This document shows positions 47,540 to 56,523 of a DNA stretch of 64,000 bases, one piece after another (position 1 is the first letter of the stretch; each line of letters begins with the position of its first letter). Position numbers and translations under genes: made by a program. The stretch comes from Pseudomonadota bacterium (GTDB lineage: Bacteria > Pseudomonadota > Gammaproteobacteria > Steroidobacterales > Steroidobacteraceae), in contig JBBCGI010000001.1 in assembly GCA_037200975.1 (NCBI GenBank), forward strand, positions 434,001 to 498,000. Reading direction: 5' to 3'. The notes below the pieces were generated by a model. It was given only the letters and a program-made list of their open reading frames with translations, was not told where the DNA came from and made no database searches.

Positions 47540-48916
47540 TTAGAACCTGAAGTTCAAATCAAGCTGTAAGCGCTTGTAATCACGGTCAGTAATGTTCGAG
47601 ATCACCCGGGTGTCGAGCGGCGCCGGGGTGGCGGTGTTGAACACCGTCACCGACTGCGGAACGTCATTCGACAGGTCGTTCAGGAACAGCGTTGCGTTCA
47701 ACGTCCAGTTGCGGGCCACGGTGTAGCCGCCGCGCAGCGCGAAGCCATTGGTGTCCGTGTTGCCGTCGCCGAAGTCGGAGTCGAGCAACTGGCCGAACAA
47801 GGCGTCCTTCTCGACCTGCTGATAGAGCAGGCCCATTTCCCAGGTGCCCTTCACGGCGGTGGCGGCGTTGAAACTGATACCCGCGGAGTACGCAGTATCC
47901 AGTTTCTCGCCCGCGACCGGATTCACTTCCGCCGCGGTGTTGCGCGCGTAGTCCGCGAAGAAGCGCAGCGGCTTGCCGCCGACGGAGGCGGTGACGTCCG
48001 CGAACACTTCCACGATGTCGTAGTCGGACAGCAGGCAGGCCGTGCCGGCCGCCAGCGTGCGGTTACAAACCGACGGGCTCGTGGTCGTCGTGTTGCCGAA
48101 CGAGTTGCCGCCGAACAGCGGGTTCCAGCCCTGCACCTCGTCGAAATCCATGTACGACGCGGCCACGGTCATTTTCACGGTGTCCGAGAACGGAATCCGG
48201 TAGCCGAGCTGGCCGCCGAACATGATCGAGTCGGTGTTCGTGCCGTTGGTCACGTTGCTGAACGACAGCGCCCGCTCGGCGAGCCAGTCGTAGAACGTCG
48301 AGGCGAAGAAATTGCCGGTCGTGTAACCGATCGTGATGCCTTCCGGACTCACGTCATTGTCGTAGAACAGGCCCGGCGAACGGACCCAGCCATACGGCTG
48401 TTTGCCGGCGGTGACTTTCCACTGCGCGTTCGGCGCCCAGCTGACGTAGGCGCGGTCGAGGTCGAAATCCTTGCGCGCGTTCTGATCGGTCAGCGTCTGG
48501 TTGCCGGAGCGCGGATCCGTGCTGCCGGTCGTGATTGCGATCTGGCCGGTGATCGTGTCGTTCACGCGGAAGTTCGCATTGAGGCGCGCACGGATGCGGT
48601 CGCGTTGACGATTGCGATCGACGTACTGCACATCGAACGATTCGTTGCGGTAACGCACGTCGCCCGAGAACGACAACGCGGAGCGCTGCTGCGCGACCAC
48701 GTCGGCCGTCTTGTCGGTGGTGGCCATCACATCGTCGACGGTTTTCTTCTGCTGGGTCTGCGCCTTCTCGAGCTGGTCGATCTTGGCGGACAAAGCGGCA
48801 AGCTGCGCCTTGAGAGCCTCGATGTCGGCGCTCTGCGCGAAGGCCGGAGCCGGGCTGAAAGCCGCGGCGCCGACGATGGCGCTGGCGACGGCCAGGGAGA
48901 GTAGTTTGCGTTTCAT
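47540..48916 (-). CDS. putative porin of the Pho region
   Basis: A 458-residue outer-membrane protein. ATG 48916 gives a clear signal peptide (KRKLLSLAVASAIVGAAAF, cleaved after AFAQ near 28), then a coiled-coil segment (about 30-58, IEALKAQLAALSAKIDQLEKA) and a 16-strand-like barrel with aromatic-terminated strands and C-terminal LNFRF. This is the putative-porin family build, often found near pst genes. It lies between pstS and pstC, with a Pho-box-like site upstream, so it is probably a phosphate-starvation porin. Specificity cannot be read from sequence. Confidence 0.88.
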   Translation of the reverse strand: MKRKLLSLAVASAIVGAAAFSPAPAFAQSADIEALKAQLAALSAKIDQLEKAQTQQKKTVDDVMATTDKTADVVAQQRSALSFSGDVRYRNESFDVQYVDRNRQRDRIRARLNANFRVNDTITGQIAITTGSTDPRSGNQTLTDQNARKDFDLDRAYVSWAPNAQWKVTAGKQPYGWVRSPGLFYDNDVSPEGITIGYTTGNFFASTFYDWLAERALSFSNVTNGTNTDSIMFGGQLGYRIPFSDTVKMTVAASYMDFDEVQGWNPLFGGNSFGNTTTTSPSVCNRTLAAGTACLLSDYDIVEVFADVTASVGGKPLRFFADYARNTAAEVNPVAGEKLDTAYSAGISFNAATAVKGTWEMGLLYQQVEKDALFGQLLDSDFGDGNTDTNGFALRGGYTVARNWTLNATLFLNDLSNDVPQSVTVFNTATPAPLDTRVISNITDRDYKRLQLDLNFRF

Positions 48917-48939
48917 TTGGGATTCTCTGGATGCTTTGG

Positions 48940-48957
48940 GTGACATTTGTCTTACAT
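48940..48957 (-). promoter_or_regulatory. candidate Pho box upstream of the porin
   Basis: On the minus strand ATGTAAG and ATGTCAC are repeated with an 11-base period; about 13 of 18 positions agree with the CTGTCAT-N4-CTGTCAT consensus. It lies 23 bases before the porin start codon. Confidence 0.45.
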
Positions 48958-48970
48958 GTGGCGCGAAGTT

Positions 48971-48994
48971 CCGCGCGGAGATCGCTCCGCGCGG
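48971..48994 (-). terminator. strong hairpin between pstS and the porin gene
   Basis: A perfect 10-bp stem CCGCGCGGAG / CTCCGCGCGG with a 4-base loop, eight bases after the pstS stop. No T-run follows, so it may be an attenuator or mRNA-stabilising stem that lets pstS message outnumber the porin message rather than a full terminator. Confidence 0.6.
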
Positions 48995-49001
48995 GTCTTC
49001 A

Positions 49002-50054
49002 TCAGAGCTTGAGGGGCTTCAACGCCTTCGCGTCTTCACGAATTTTTCCGATCTCGTTCTTGAGCGGCGGGATCAGGCCTTTCTCGGCGAGATACCCTTC
49101 ATCGCCCAACGCCTTCTCACTCGTGTACTCGGCGATGAATTCCGCGATGCCCGGGATCACGCCGACGTGCTGCTTCTTGATGTAGATGAACAGCGGACGG
49201 GAGGCCGGGTATTTGCCCGAGGAGACCGTGTCGTAGGTGGGCGAAACGCCATCGACCACGGCACCTTTCAGCTTGTCGAGGTTTTCCTCGAGGAAGCTGT
49301 AGCCGAACACACCGACAGCGTCCTTGTTCGCGCCTAACTTCTGCACGATCAGGTTGTCGTTTTCACCGGCCTCGATATATGCGCCGTCTTCACGGATGCT
49401 GTCGCACTTGCGCTTGAAGCTCGGCTCGTCCTGCGTGCGCAGGTCGTTGAGCCAGGCGAAGTTGCGGCAGCCGGCTTCCATGTACAGCTCGGCGAACGAA
49501 TCGCGCGTACCGGAGGTCGGCGGCGGGCCGAGCACTTCGATCTTCACGGCCGGCAACGACTTGTTGACGTCCTTCCACGTCTGGTACGGATTCGGCACCA
49601 GCGACAGCGGGTTGGCCGGATCCGGCACGGTCTTCGCGAGCGCCAGATACACATCCTTGCGCGTCAGGTTGAGCGACGTGCCGGCCTTGCTCTGCGCGAG
49701 CACGATGCCGTCGTAGCCGACCTTGATTTCGACGACGTCCTTCACGCCGTTCTGCGCGCAGCTCTGCAGCTCGGCGGGACGGATGCGGCGCGAGGCGTTC
49801 ACGGCATCGGGATACTGCGGGCCGACGCCATTGCAGAACAGCTTGATGCCGCCGCCGGTGCCGGTGCTCTCGACCTTGGGCGTCTTGAACTTGCCCTGGC
49901 GCCCGAACTGTTCGGCGACCGTGGTGGTAAATGGATAAACCGTCGATGAGCCGACGATGTTGATGGAATCGCGCGCCGACTGGGCTTCGGCTTGTGTGCC
50001 CAGGCCCAGGATGACGGTGGTAGCAAGCGATAAGAAGACGATTTTGCGAGTCAC
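49002..50054 (-). CDS. pstS: phosphate-binding periplasmic protein
   Basis: High-affinity phosphate receptor of the Pst importer. The 350-residue protein has a signal peptide to about residue 25 (AEAQ) and phosphate-loop motifs: INIVGSSTVYPFTT, GIKLFCNG, the ASRRIRPAEL segment, and PPTSGTRDSFAEL. Start GTG 50054 has GGAGG ten bases upstream. It resembles the larger SphX/PstS type with several cysteines (CNG, CAQ, CRNF, CDS). Expression is probably PhoB-dependent through the site at 50096-50118. Confidence 0.96.
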   Translation of the reverse strand: MTRKIVFLSLATTVILGLGTQAEAQSARDSINIVGSSTVYPFTTTVAEQFGRQGKFKTPKVESTGTGGGIKLFCNGVGPQYPDAVNASRRIRPAELQSCAQNGVKDVVEIKVGYDGIVLAQSKAGTSLNLTRKDVYLALAKTVPDPANPLSLVPNPYQTWKDVNKSLPAVKIEVLGPPPTSGTRDSFAELYMEAGCRNFAWLNDLRTQDEPSFKRKCDSIREDGAYIEAGENDNLIVQKLGANKDAVGVFGYSFLEENLDKLKGAVVDGVSPTYDTVSSGKYPASRPLFIYIKKQHVGVIPGIAEFIAEYTSEKALGDEGYLAEKGLIPPLKNEIGKIREDAKALKPLKL

Positions 50055-50089
50055 GTGTATTTGCCTCCGGTTGTGACGGGCGGCAATTT

Positions 50090-50118
50090 ATGACTGCAAG
50101 GTTGCGGGAAGATGACAG
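50090..50118 (-). promoter_or_regulatory. candidate Pho box and -10 of pstS
   Basis: On the minus strand CTGTCAT (50118-50112) begins a series with 11-base steps; the unit two steps on is CAGTCAT (50096-50090), the middle unit is degenerate. A CATAAA -10-like hexamer overlaps its end, about 8 bases after an 18-base box. Position and orientation fit PhoB activation of pstS. Confidence 0.55.
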
Positions 50119-50154
50119 CGGCCACGCTTCACGCAGCCGCGTCCCCGTTTGCAG

Positions 50155-50173
50155 GGAAACGAGGAATATCTCC
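50155..50173. repeat. degenerate copy of the 12755 repeat
   Basis: Matches 16 of 19 positions of the accA-tilS spacer repeat (GGAAACGAGGAATATCTCC here). The palindromic stem is weakened. Located in the pstS-dapE divergent spacer. Confidence 0.25.
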
Positions 50174-50236
50174 AATTCATCCCGCTGTCATAAAACTCCT
50201 TGATGCGTCGGGCGCTGTTCCGTATAACGCGCAGCG

Positions 50237-51364
50237 ATGTCAGCCACCGTCGATCTCACGCTCGATCTGCTCGCGCGCAGCTCCGTAACCCCCTCCGACC
50301 AGGGATGCCAGGACGTGATGACCCGCCGCCTCGCCAGCGCCGGATTCGAGATCGAAAACCTGCGCTACGGCAACGTCGACAACTTCTGGGCGACGCGCGG
50401 CAAGGGTAGCCCCGTGTTGTGTTTCGCCGGTCACACCGATGTCGTGCCGACCGGGCCGCTCGAAGAGTGGAAAAGCGATCCTTTCAAGCCCGCGGTGCGC
50501 GACGGCATGCTGTTCGGGCGCGGCGCGGCCGACATGAAAAGCGCGCTCGCGGCGATGGTCACGGCCACCGAAGATTTCGTGAAGGCGCATCCGAAGCATA
50601 AGGGCACGATCGCCTACCTGATCACCAGCGACGAAGAAGGTCCCTCGGTCGACGGAACCAAGAAGGTGGTCGAAACGCTGCGTGAACGCGGCCAGAAGAT
50701 CGATTGGTGCATCGTGGGTGAGCCATCGAGCGAACACCAGCTGGGCGACACCATCAAGATTGGCCGGCGTGGTTCGCTCTCGGGCCGCCTCACCGTACAT
50801 GGTGTGCAAGGCCACATCGCCTATCCACAGCTCGCCGAGAACCCCGTTCACACCTTTGCGCCGGCGCTGGCCGAGCTCACGGCGCGCACCTGGGACCAGG
50901 GCAACGAACACTTCCAGCCCACCAGCTTCCAGATCTCGAATTTCAACGCCGGCACCGGCGCGCCGAACGTCATCCCGGGCGAGCTCAAGGCGCGCTTCAA
51001 TCTGCGTTATTCACCGGTGCAGACCATCGATGGTCTCAAGACCGTCGTGGAAGACATACTCAAGAAACACGGCGTGCGCTTCACGCTCGAGTGGTACATC
51101 TCGGGCGAGCCGTTTTATACGCCGCCGGGCGCACTGTCGGCCGGCGTAACCCGCGCCATCCAGGCCGAGACCGGTCTGAGCCCGAAATTCTCGACCGGCG
51201 GTGGTACCTCCGACGGCCGCTTCATCGCGCCGCTTGGCGCGCAGGTGGTCGAGCTCGGCGTCATCAATGCGACGATCCACAAGGTCAACGAGAGCGTCAA
51301 TGTGGCCGACATCGACCGCCTGCATCGCATCTATCTGAACGCATTGAAAGAAATGCTTGCCTGA
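50237..51364 (+). CDS. dapE: succinyl-diaminopimelate desuccinylase
   Basis: Zinc peptidase-like (M20) enzyme that removes succinate to give LL-diaminopimelate. The 375-residue protein shows the metal-site motifs [29 protein letters not shown], and [16 protein letters not shown] with the catalytic Glu, plus the dimerisation domain (about 180-290) and [14 protein letters not shown] near the end. Length is normal. It diverges from pstS across 182 bases and so is physically separated from dapC and dapD. Confidence 0.97.
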   Translation: MSATVDLTLDLLARSSVTPSDQGCQDVMTRRLASAGFEIENLRYGNVDNFWATRGKGSPVLCFAGHTDVVPTGPLEEWKSDPFKPAVRDGMLFGRGAADMKSALAAMVTATEDFVKAHPKHKGTIAYLITSDEEGPSVDGTKKVVETLRERGQKIDWCIVGEPSSEHQLGDTIKIGRRGSLSGRLTVHGVQGHIAYPQLAENPVHTFAPALAELTARTWDQGNEHFQPTSFQISNFNAGTGAPNVIPGELKARFNLRYSPVQTIDGLKTVVEDILKKHGVRFTLEWYISGEPFYTPPGALSAGVTRAIQAETGLSPKFSTGGGTSDGRFIAPLGAQVVELGVINATIHKVNESVNVADIDRLHRIYLNALKEMLA

Positions 51365-51381
51365 AGCGGCCGGATCGGGGT

Positions 51382-51399
51382 CTGTGACCCTTTTGTGAC
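51382..51399 (+). promoter_or_regulatory. possible Pho-box-like repeat before the DUF47 gene
   Basis: CTGTGAC and TTGTGAC repeat with an 11-base period, the spacing of PhoB half sites. The sequence also pairs with CAAAAGGGGTC at 51432-51442, so a stem-loop is an alternative reading. Confidence 0.35.
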
Positions 51400-51456
51400 A
51401 GCGCCGTCCTGACCCACTAAACTCCGCGTCGCAAAAGGGGTCGGCGGAAAACATCA

Positions 51457-52098
51457 ATGAACTTCATCTCGCGTCTCATGCCTCGCGAGGGGCGTTTCTT
51501 CAGTCTGTTCGATGGCCATGCCAAGTTCATCGTGGAAGGCGCCGTGGCGCTCGCCGATGTGCTGCGGCACTACGATGACCAGGCCGACCGCGCCACGCGG
51601 ATCAAGCAGATCGAAGACGCCGAACATGGCGCCGACCGCATCACGCACGAAACCGTGCAGCTGCTGCACACCACGTTCATCACGCCGTTCGACCGCGAAG
51701 AAATCCATCGCCTGATCTCGCGCATGGACGACGTGCTCGACCTCATCCAGGACACCGCCGAATCGCTGGTGTTGTACGACATCCAGAAAGTCACGCCCGA
51801 AGCCACGCAGCTGGCCGAACTGGTGTTGCGTTGCGCGGAACGCGTTCAGTCGGCGGTGGGGCTCATGGCTTCCATGGCGGACGCCCCCGCGATCCTCAAG
51901 CTCTGCCAGGAGATCGACAAGCTCGAGTCCGAGGCCGACAAGGTCATGCGCGGCGCCATCTCCCAGCTGTTTCGCAATGAGACCGACGTCCGCCAGCTCA
52001 TCAAGCTCAAGGCGGTTTACGAACTGCTCGAATCGGCCACGGACAAGTGCCAGGACGTGGCCAACGTGATCGAAAGCGTCGTTCTCGAAAACGCCTGA
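51457..52098 (+). CDS. DUF47 (PhoU-like) Pit accessory protein
   Basis: A 213-residue helical protein of the DUF47/PhoU-like family, starting MNFISRLMPREGRFFSLFDGHA and carrying the helix motifs DAEHGADRITHETV, ISRMDDVLDLIQDTAE and LESATDKCQDVANVIE, with the acidic residues expected for metal clusters. Genes of this family usually accompany Pit phosphate transporters and adjust their activity; pit follows 21 bases later. Cytoplasmic. Confidence 0.92.
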   Translation: MNFISRLMPREGRFFSLFDGHAKFIVEGAVALADVLRHYDDQADRATRIKQIEDAEHGADRITHETVQLLHTTFITPFDREEIHRLISRMDDVLDLIQDTAESLVLYDIQKVTPEATQLAELVLRCAERVQSAVGLMASMADAPAILKLCQEIDKLESEADKVMRGAISQLFRNETDVRQLIKLKAVYELLESATDKCQDVANVIESVVLENA

Positions 52099-52119
52099 TC
52101 AGGCGCTTCGGCTTCATTC

Positions 52120-53121
52120 ATGGACCTGAGCACGGTTTCCCTCTCGCTGATCCTGCTGATTGCGCTGGCGTTGGCGTTCGACTTCATGAACGGCTTTCAC
52201 GACGCGGCGAATTCCATCGCGACCGTCGTGTCCACCGGCGTGCTCAAGCCCTGGCAGGCGGTCCTCTGGGCCGCATTCTTCAATGTGATCGCCGTGTTTT
52301 TCTTTCACCTGGGCGTGGCCGCCACGGTCGGCAAGGGAATCGTCGACCCGGCTTTCGTCGACAACCAGCTGATTTTCGGCGCACTGGTCGGCGCAATCGT
52401 CTGGAATTTCATCACCTGGTACTACGGCATTCCATCCAGTTCCTCGCACGCGCTCATCGGCGGAATGATCGGCGCCGCGCTGGCCAAGGCCGGCACCGAG
52501 CCGCTGCTCGCCTACGGCATCATCAAGACCGCCTCCTTCATCTTCATTTCGCCGATGCTGGGCATGATCTTCGGCGCCGGCATCATGCTGCTGGTGTCGT
52601 GGCTGTTCTTCCGCCAGACGCCGCGGCGCGTGGACAAATGGTTCCGGCGTCTGCAGCTGGTCTCGTCGGCGGCCTACAGCATGGGTCACGGCGCCAACGA
52701 CGCGCAGAAGACCATGGGAATCATCTGGCTGCTGCTCATCGCCAACGGGCTCACCACCAAGGACCACCTGCCGACCTGGGTGGTGATCAGCTGCTTCTTC
52801 GCCATCGGCGTGGGCACCATGTTCGGCGGCTGGCGCATCGTGAAAACCATGGGTCAACGCATCACGAAACTGAAACCGGTCGGCGGATTTGCCGCCGAAT
52901 GCGCGGGCTCGATCGCGCTGTTCATGGCCACTTACTTCAGCATCCCCGTATCGACCACTCACACCATCACGGGCGCCATCATCGGCGTGGGCACGACCCG
53001 TGGCACATCCGCCGTGCGGTGGGGCGTGGCGGGCAACATCGTGATCGCCTGGATCGTGACGATTCCCGCTTCGGCCGGCATCGCGGCCGTGGCATGGTGG
53101 TTAGGCAGCTTGCTGTTCTGA
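52120..53121 (+). CDS. pit: inorganic phosphate transporter, PiT family
   Basis: Low-affinity, ion-coupled phosphate (metal-phosphate) symporter. The 333-residue membrane protein has about ten helices and the two PiT signatures: FDFMNGFHDAANSIATVVST near 20 and YSMGHGANDAQKTMG near 187, with the SSSSHAL and PVSTTHTI repeats. It follows DUF47 as a two-gene operon, opposite to the high-affinity pst genes. Confidence 0.97.
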   Translation: MDLSTVSLSLILLIALALAFDFMNGFHDAANSIATVVSTGVLKPWQAVLWAAFFNVIAVFFFHLGVAATVGKGIVDPAFVDNQLIFGALVGAIVWNFITWYYGIPSSSSHALIGGMIGAALAKAGTEPLLAYGIIKTASFIFISPMLGMIFGAGIMLLVSWLFFRQTPRRVDKWFRRLQLVSSAAYSMGHGANDAQKTMGIIWLLLIANGLTTKDHLPTWVVISCFFAIGVGTMFGGWRIVKTMGQRITKLKPVGGFAAECAGSIALFMATYFSIPVSTTHTITGAIIGVGTTRGTSAVRWGVAGNIVIAWIVTIPASAGIAAVAWWLGSLLF

Positions 53122-53130
53122 GCCGCGCGT

Positions 53131-53835
53131 TCAGTCGCGCTTGGGGATCTTGAGCCCCGCCGCCACCGCCGGCCGCGCCACGAAGGCCTGCACCACGCGC
53201 TGCACATGCGGGAAATCCGCGTAGCCGACGATGTCGGCGGCGCCGTAAAACCCCACGAGGTTGTTCACCCACGGAAAGATCGCGATGTCCGCGATCGTGT
53301 AGGTGTCACCCATCATCCAGGCGCGATTCGCGAGGTGATTGTTCAGCACCGCGAGCAGTCGCTTCGACTCGGCGGCGTAACGATCGCGCGGCCGCTTGTC
53401 TTCGTAGTCCTTGCCGGCGAATTTGTGGAAGAAACCCAGCTGGCCGAACATCGGACCGATGCCGCCCATCTGGAACATCAGCCATTGAATGGTTTGATAA
53501 CGCCCCGCGGCATCGCGCGGCAGGAATTTTCCGGATTTCTCGGCGAGATATATGAGGATTGCGCCGGATTCGAACAACGGCAGCGGAGTCCCGTCCGGCC
53601 CGTTCGGGTCGATCAACGCCGGGATCTTGTTGTTCGGGTTGAGTGACAGGAACTCGGGCGAGGTCTGGTCGTTGTTTTCGAAACGCACCAGGTGCGGCTC
53701 ATACGGCAGGCTGGTCTCCTCCAGCATGATCGATGCCTTCACACCATTGGGAGTCGGCAACGAGTACAGCTGGATGCGATCCGGGAACTGCGCCGGCCAT
53801 TTCTTCGTGATCGGGAAACCGGACAGGTCGGCCAT
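53131..53835 (-). CDS. glutathione S-transferase family protein
   Basis: A 234-residue GST. The N-terminal thioredoxin-like domain (about 20-105) contains IQLYSLPTPNGVKASIMLEE, the cis-proline NKIPAL and the ES/GAILIYLAEK glutathione-binding segment; the all-helical C-terminal domain (about 115-225) has MGDTYTIADIAIFPWV. The TPNG motif is like the Nu-class YfcG/YghU group, which have disulfide-bond reductase activity. It starts one base after dsbB, so a redox link is possible. Confidence 0.88.
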   Translation of the reverse strand: MADLSGFPITKKWPAQFPDRIQLYSLPTPNGVKASIMLEETSLPYEPHLVRFENNDQTSPEFLSLNPNNKIPALIDPNGPDGTPLPLFESGAILIYLAEKSGKFLPRDAAGRYQTIQWLMFQMGGIGPMFGQLGFFHKFAGKDYEDKRPRDRYAAESKRLLAVLNNHLANRAWMMGDTYTIADIAIFPWVNNLVGFYGAADIVGYADFPHVQRVVQAFVARPAVAAGLKIPKRD

Positions 53836-53836
53836 G

Positions 53837-54337
53837 TCAGCGCCGGCGCTGCGGGTAGACCGCGTTGTTCACGATTCCGATGAGCCCGAGCGACACGGCC
53901 ATGATCAGCACCCACCCCGGCATCGAGACGCCTAACCACTGCCAGTCGACGTGGCCACACTCCCCGCCCCCGGTCATGACCTTGCGGATCACCTCGAGCA
54001 GCGGAAACATCTGCAGAAGATTGTCGAGCGGGGCGCCGCAGGAAGGCACCGTGCCCGCAGGCTGGTGCTGGATCCAGACGTGCCGCGCGGCGACCCAGCT
54101 CGCGGCGCCGGCCGCGAGGAAGATCAGGAAGCCGTAGATCGCACTGCCCACCACCCGGGCGCGATGCAACGCGGCGACCAGGAAGATGAGCCCCAGAGCG
54201 CCGATGCAGACTCGCTGGAACATGCACAGCGGGCACGGGAGAAGTCCCTGGAATTTTTCGGTATAGATGGCGTAGGCCACCATGCCGAAGCAGACGAACG
54301 CGCCCGCGAGATTGATTTTCTGACGTCGGTCGAACAT
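53837..54337 (-). CDS. dsbB: disulfide bond formation protein B
   Basis: Inner-membrane oxidase that re-oxidises DsbA and passes electrons to quinones. The 166-residue protein has four hydrophobic helices, the CPLC pair (Cys35/Cys38) and the second periplasmic pair Cys100 (PSCGAPL) and Cys127 (GGECGHVDW). Length and cysteine spacing are typical. It is placed between phoU and a GST gene. Confidence 0.95.
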   Translation of the reverse strand: MFDRRQKINLAGAFVCFGMVAYAIYTEKFQGLLPCPLCMFQRVCIGALGLIFLVAALHRARVVGSAIYGFLIFLAAGAASWVAARHVWIQHQPAGTVPSCGAPLDNLLQMFPLLEVIRKVMTGGGECGHVDWQWLGVSMPGWVLIMAVSLGLIGIVNNAVYPQRRR

Positions 54338-54401
54338 GGCGCGCGACTATATCGCGAAACCGAACGTCCCGCCGCCGCGTCCGGCGCGGCGGTACCAGGT
54401 G

Positions 54402-55130
54402 TCAGGCGCCCGAGGCGCGGTCGCGCAGATCGCGCTCGACGTCTTCCAGCTTGGTGTGGCGCACATCCTTGCCGTGCACCATGTAGATGACGTATTCGCA
54501 GATGTTCTTCGCATGATCGCCGATGCGCTCGAGCGCCCGCACGATCCACATGACGTCGAGCGCGCGGCGAATGCTGCGCGGGTCTTCCATCATGAACGTG
54601 ATGCATTGGCGCTGGATGGATTCGTATTCCTCGTCGACCACGCGATCCTGGCGCGCGACGCGCAACGCGGCCTCGGAATCCATGCGCGCGAACGCGTCGA
54701 GCGCCTGATGCACCATCTCTGAAACGATGCGGCCGAGATGTTTGATCTCGCGGTACTTGTCGGCCGGGCGCTCCATCGTGGCGAGCCGCGAGGCGATGTA
54801 ACCGATCTTTTCACCCTCGTCGCCGATGCGTTCGAGGTCGGTGATGGTCTTGATGATGGCGACGATGACGCGCAGATCGCCGGCGGCCGGTGCGCGGGTC
54901 GCGAGGATGCGTGAGCATTCCTCGTCGATCGACACCTCCATGCCATTCACCTTGAAATCGTCGCGCGCCACCGAAACACCGAGATTGCTGTCGCCTTCGA
55001 TCAAGGCCGTCACGGCGTTGGCCAATTGCTGCTCGACCATGCCACCCATGGTCAGCACCTTGGTGCGCACGCGCTCCAGGTCTTCGTTGAAGCGACGCGA
55101 AATGTGGTGGGAAAGATCGGCGGTTTCCAT
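54402..55130 (-). CDS. phoU: PhoU phosphate signalling regulator (second copy)
   Basis: A 242-residue PhoU. Both metal motifs are canonical: DLERIGDEGEKIG and [13 protein letters not shown], within two three-helix bundles. ATG 55130 follows GAGG and gives METADLSHHISRRFNEDLE, the usual start; an upstream in-frame start would add 18 unmatched residues. It stands 75 bases after phoR, in the order phoB-phoR-phoU. It probably forms the inhibitory complex with PhoR. Confidence 0.95.
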   Translation of the reverse strand: METADLSHHISRRFNEDLERVRTKVLTMGGMVEQQLANAVTALIEGDSNLGVSVARDDFKVNGMEVSIDEECSRILATRAPAAGDLRVIVAIIKTITDLERIGDEGEKIGYIASRLATMERPADKYREIKHLGRIVSEMVHQALDAFARMDSEAALRVARQDRVVDEEYESIQRQCITFMMEDPRSIRRALDVMWIVRALERIGDHAKNICEYVIYMVHGKDVRHTKLEDVERDLRDRASGA

Positions 55131-55205
55131 GGGAACCTCAATACTCGCGGCGCGGACCAAGCCCGCGGAGTTTGTTAGGGGCACGTGACGGCATCATGAC
55201 AATGC

Positions 55206-56519
55206 TCAGGCGCTGGCGGCAACCAGCCGTTCGAGCACACGTTCGTGTGGAAAGTGGCAGGTGAAGGTGCTGCCGCGCCCTTCGATGCTCTCGATCTCGA
55301 GACGGGCGCCATGCCGGTACAACGCGTGTTTGACGATGGCGAGACCCAAACCCGAGCCGCCAGTGTCCCGCGACCGGCCTGGATCGACGCGGTAGAAACG
55401 CTCGGTCAGCCGCGGCAGGTGTTCCGCGGAGATCCCCGGACCGGTGTCGCGCACGGAAAAATGCCCACCCGCGTCGTCGGTCCACCAGCGGATATGGACG
55501 CTGCCGTCGGCGGGCGTGTATTTGGCCGCGTTGTCGACGAGATTGGAGAATGCCGACTGGACCATCGCCTCGTCGCCGATGAGGCATGCCGCCGACTCGA
55601 TACTGACATCGACCTGGCGCGGATGAATCGGCCGCGCCAGCACATCTTTGCGCAACAGGGCCGACATGCCCGCGACGTCGATGGGCAACCCCTTGATGGG
55701 CGCATCGTTGGCCTCGAAGCGCGACAATTCGAGCAGATCCTCGATGATGCGTGTCATGCGATCGGTCTGGCGGCGCATCTCCGCGATCGGCGCGAGCATG
55801 TCGCCGAGGCTTGGGTCGGCGCCGAATGTTTCGAGATAGCCGGCGACCACGGTGAGCGGCGAACGCAGTTCATGCGAAGCATTGGCGACGAAGTCCTTGC
55901 GCATCTGCTCGAGGCGCACGTCGCGCGTCACGTCACGCAGCATGAGCAGGCGACGGTCTTCTCCGTAGGAAATGACCTGGAACGCCACGAAACGCTCGAC
56001 CGGTGTGTCGATGCGCACGACCACCGGCAAGGAGTAATTGCCGCCCGCCAGGTATTGGACGAAATCCGGATGGCGCACCAGGTTGTCGATGCGCAGTCCG
56101 AGATCCGCGCGCCGCGACAGGTCGAGCATTTCGCCGGCCTTGCGGTTGAACCAGACGATTTCACCGGCGGGATCGAGCATCACCACGCCGTCGGGCATCG
56201 CGGCGGTCGAGCGGCGCAGTTCGCGGAACAGGCGCGTCAGCCGCTCCTTGTGGAAACGCTTGCGCCGGTGCAGCCGCACCACCTGCGCGACCACGTCACC
56301 CCACAGCCCCAGCGCGTCGGGCGGATCCGCAACACTGCGATTTCGCAGCCAGAACGACAGTTCGCGCAGCTGCCACAGGTTCCAGCCGAGATACAGCAGC
56401 AATGCGCCGCAGACCCCGAGCCAGATGTTGCCGGCGAACCATCCGACCGTGACCCCGATGACCAACGTCGCGAGCAAACGCAGCGAGACGTAGACGAAGG
56501 CCGTGGTGCCCGAGGTCAT
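55206..56519 (-). CDS. phoR: phosphate regulon sensor histidine kinase
   Basis: Membrane kinase that phosphorylates PhoB in low phosphate. The 437-residue protein has two N-terminal helices (about 8-28 and 30-48) with almost no periplasmic loop, a basic linker, a PAS domain (about 103-195), HisKA with the phospho-accepting His216 (VANASHELRSPL), and a HATPase domain with N box (SNLVDNAAKYTP), G1 (DTGPGIS) and GGSGLGLAIV. It follows phoB by four bases. Lack of a sensor loop fits control through PstB/PhoU. Confidence 0.96.
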   Translation of the reverse strand: MTSGTTAFVYVSLRLLATLVIGVTVGWFAGNIWLGVCGALLLYLGWNLWQLRELSFWLRNRSVADPPDALGLWGDVVAQVVRLHRRKRFHKERLTRLFRELRRSTAAMPDGVVMLDPAGEIVWFNRKAGEMLDLSRRADLGLRIDNLVRHPDFVQYLAGGNYSLPVVVRIDTPVERFVAFQVISYGEDRRLLMLRDVTRDVRLEQMRKDFVANASHELRSPLTVVAGYLETFGADPSLGDMLAPIAEMRRQTDRMTRIIEDLLELSRFEANDAPIKGLPIDVAGMSALLRKDVLARPIHPRQVDVSIESAACLIGDEAMVQSAFSNLVDNAAKYTPADGSVHIRWWTDDAGGHFSVRDTGPGISAEHLPRLTERFYRVDPGRSRDTGGSGLGLAIVKHALYRHGARLEIESIEGRGSTFTCHFPHERVLERLVAASA

Positions 56520-56523
56520 GTAG

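Noticed and set aside
50185-50200. Pho-box-like CTGTCATAAAA on the plus strand before dapE
   Set aside because: Only one half site is recognisable, and dapE is not a usual Pho target; the minus-strand series nearer pstS is more convincing.
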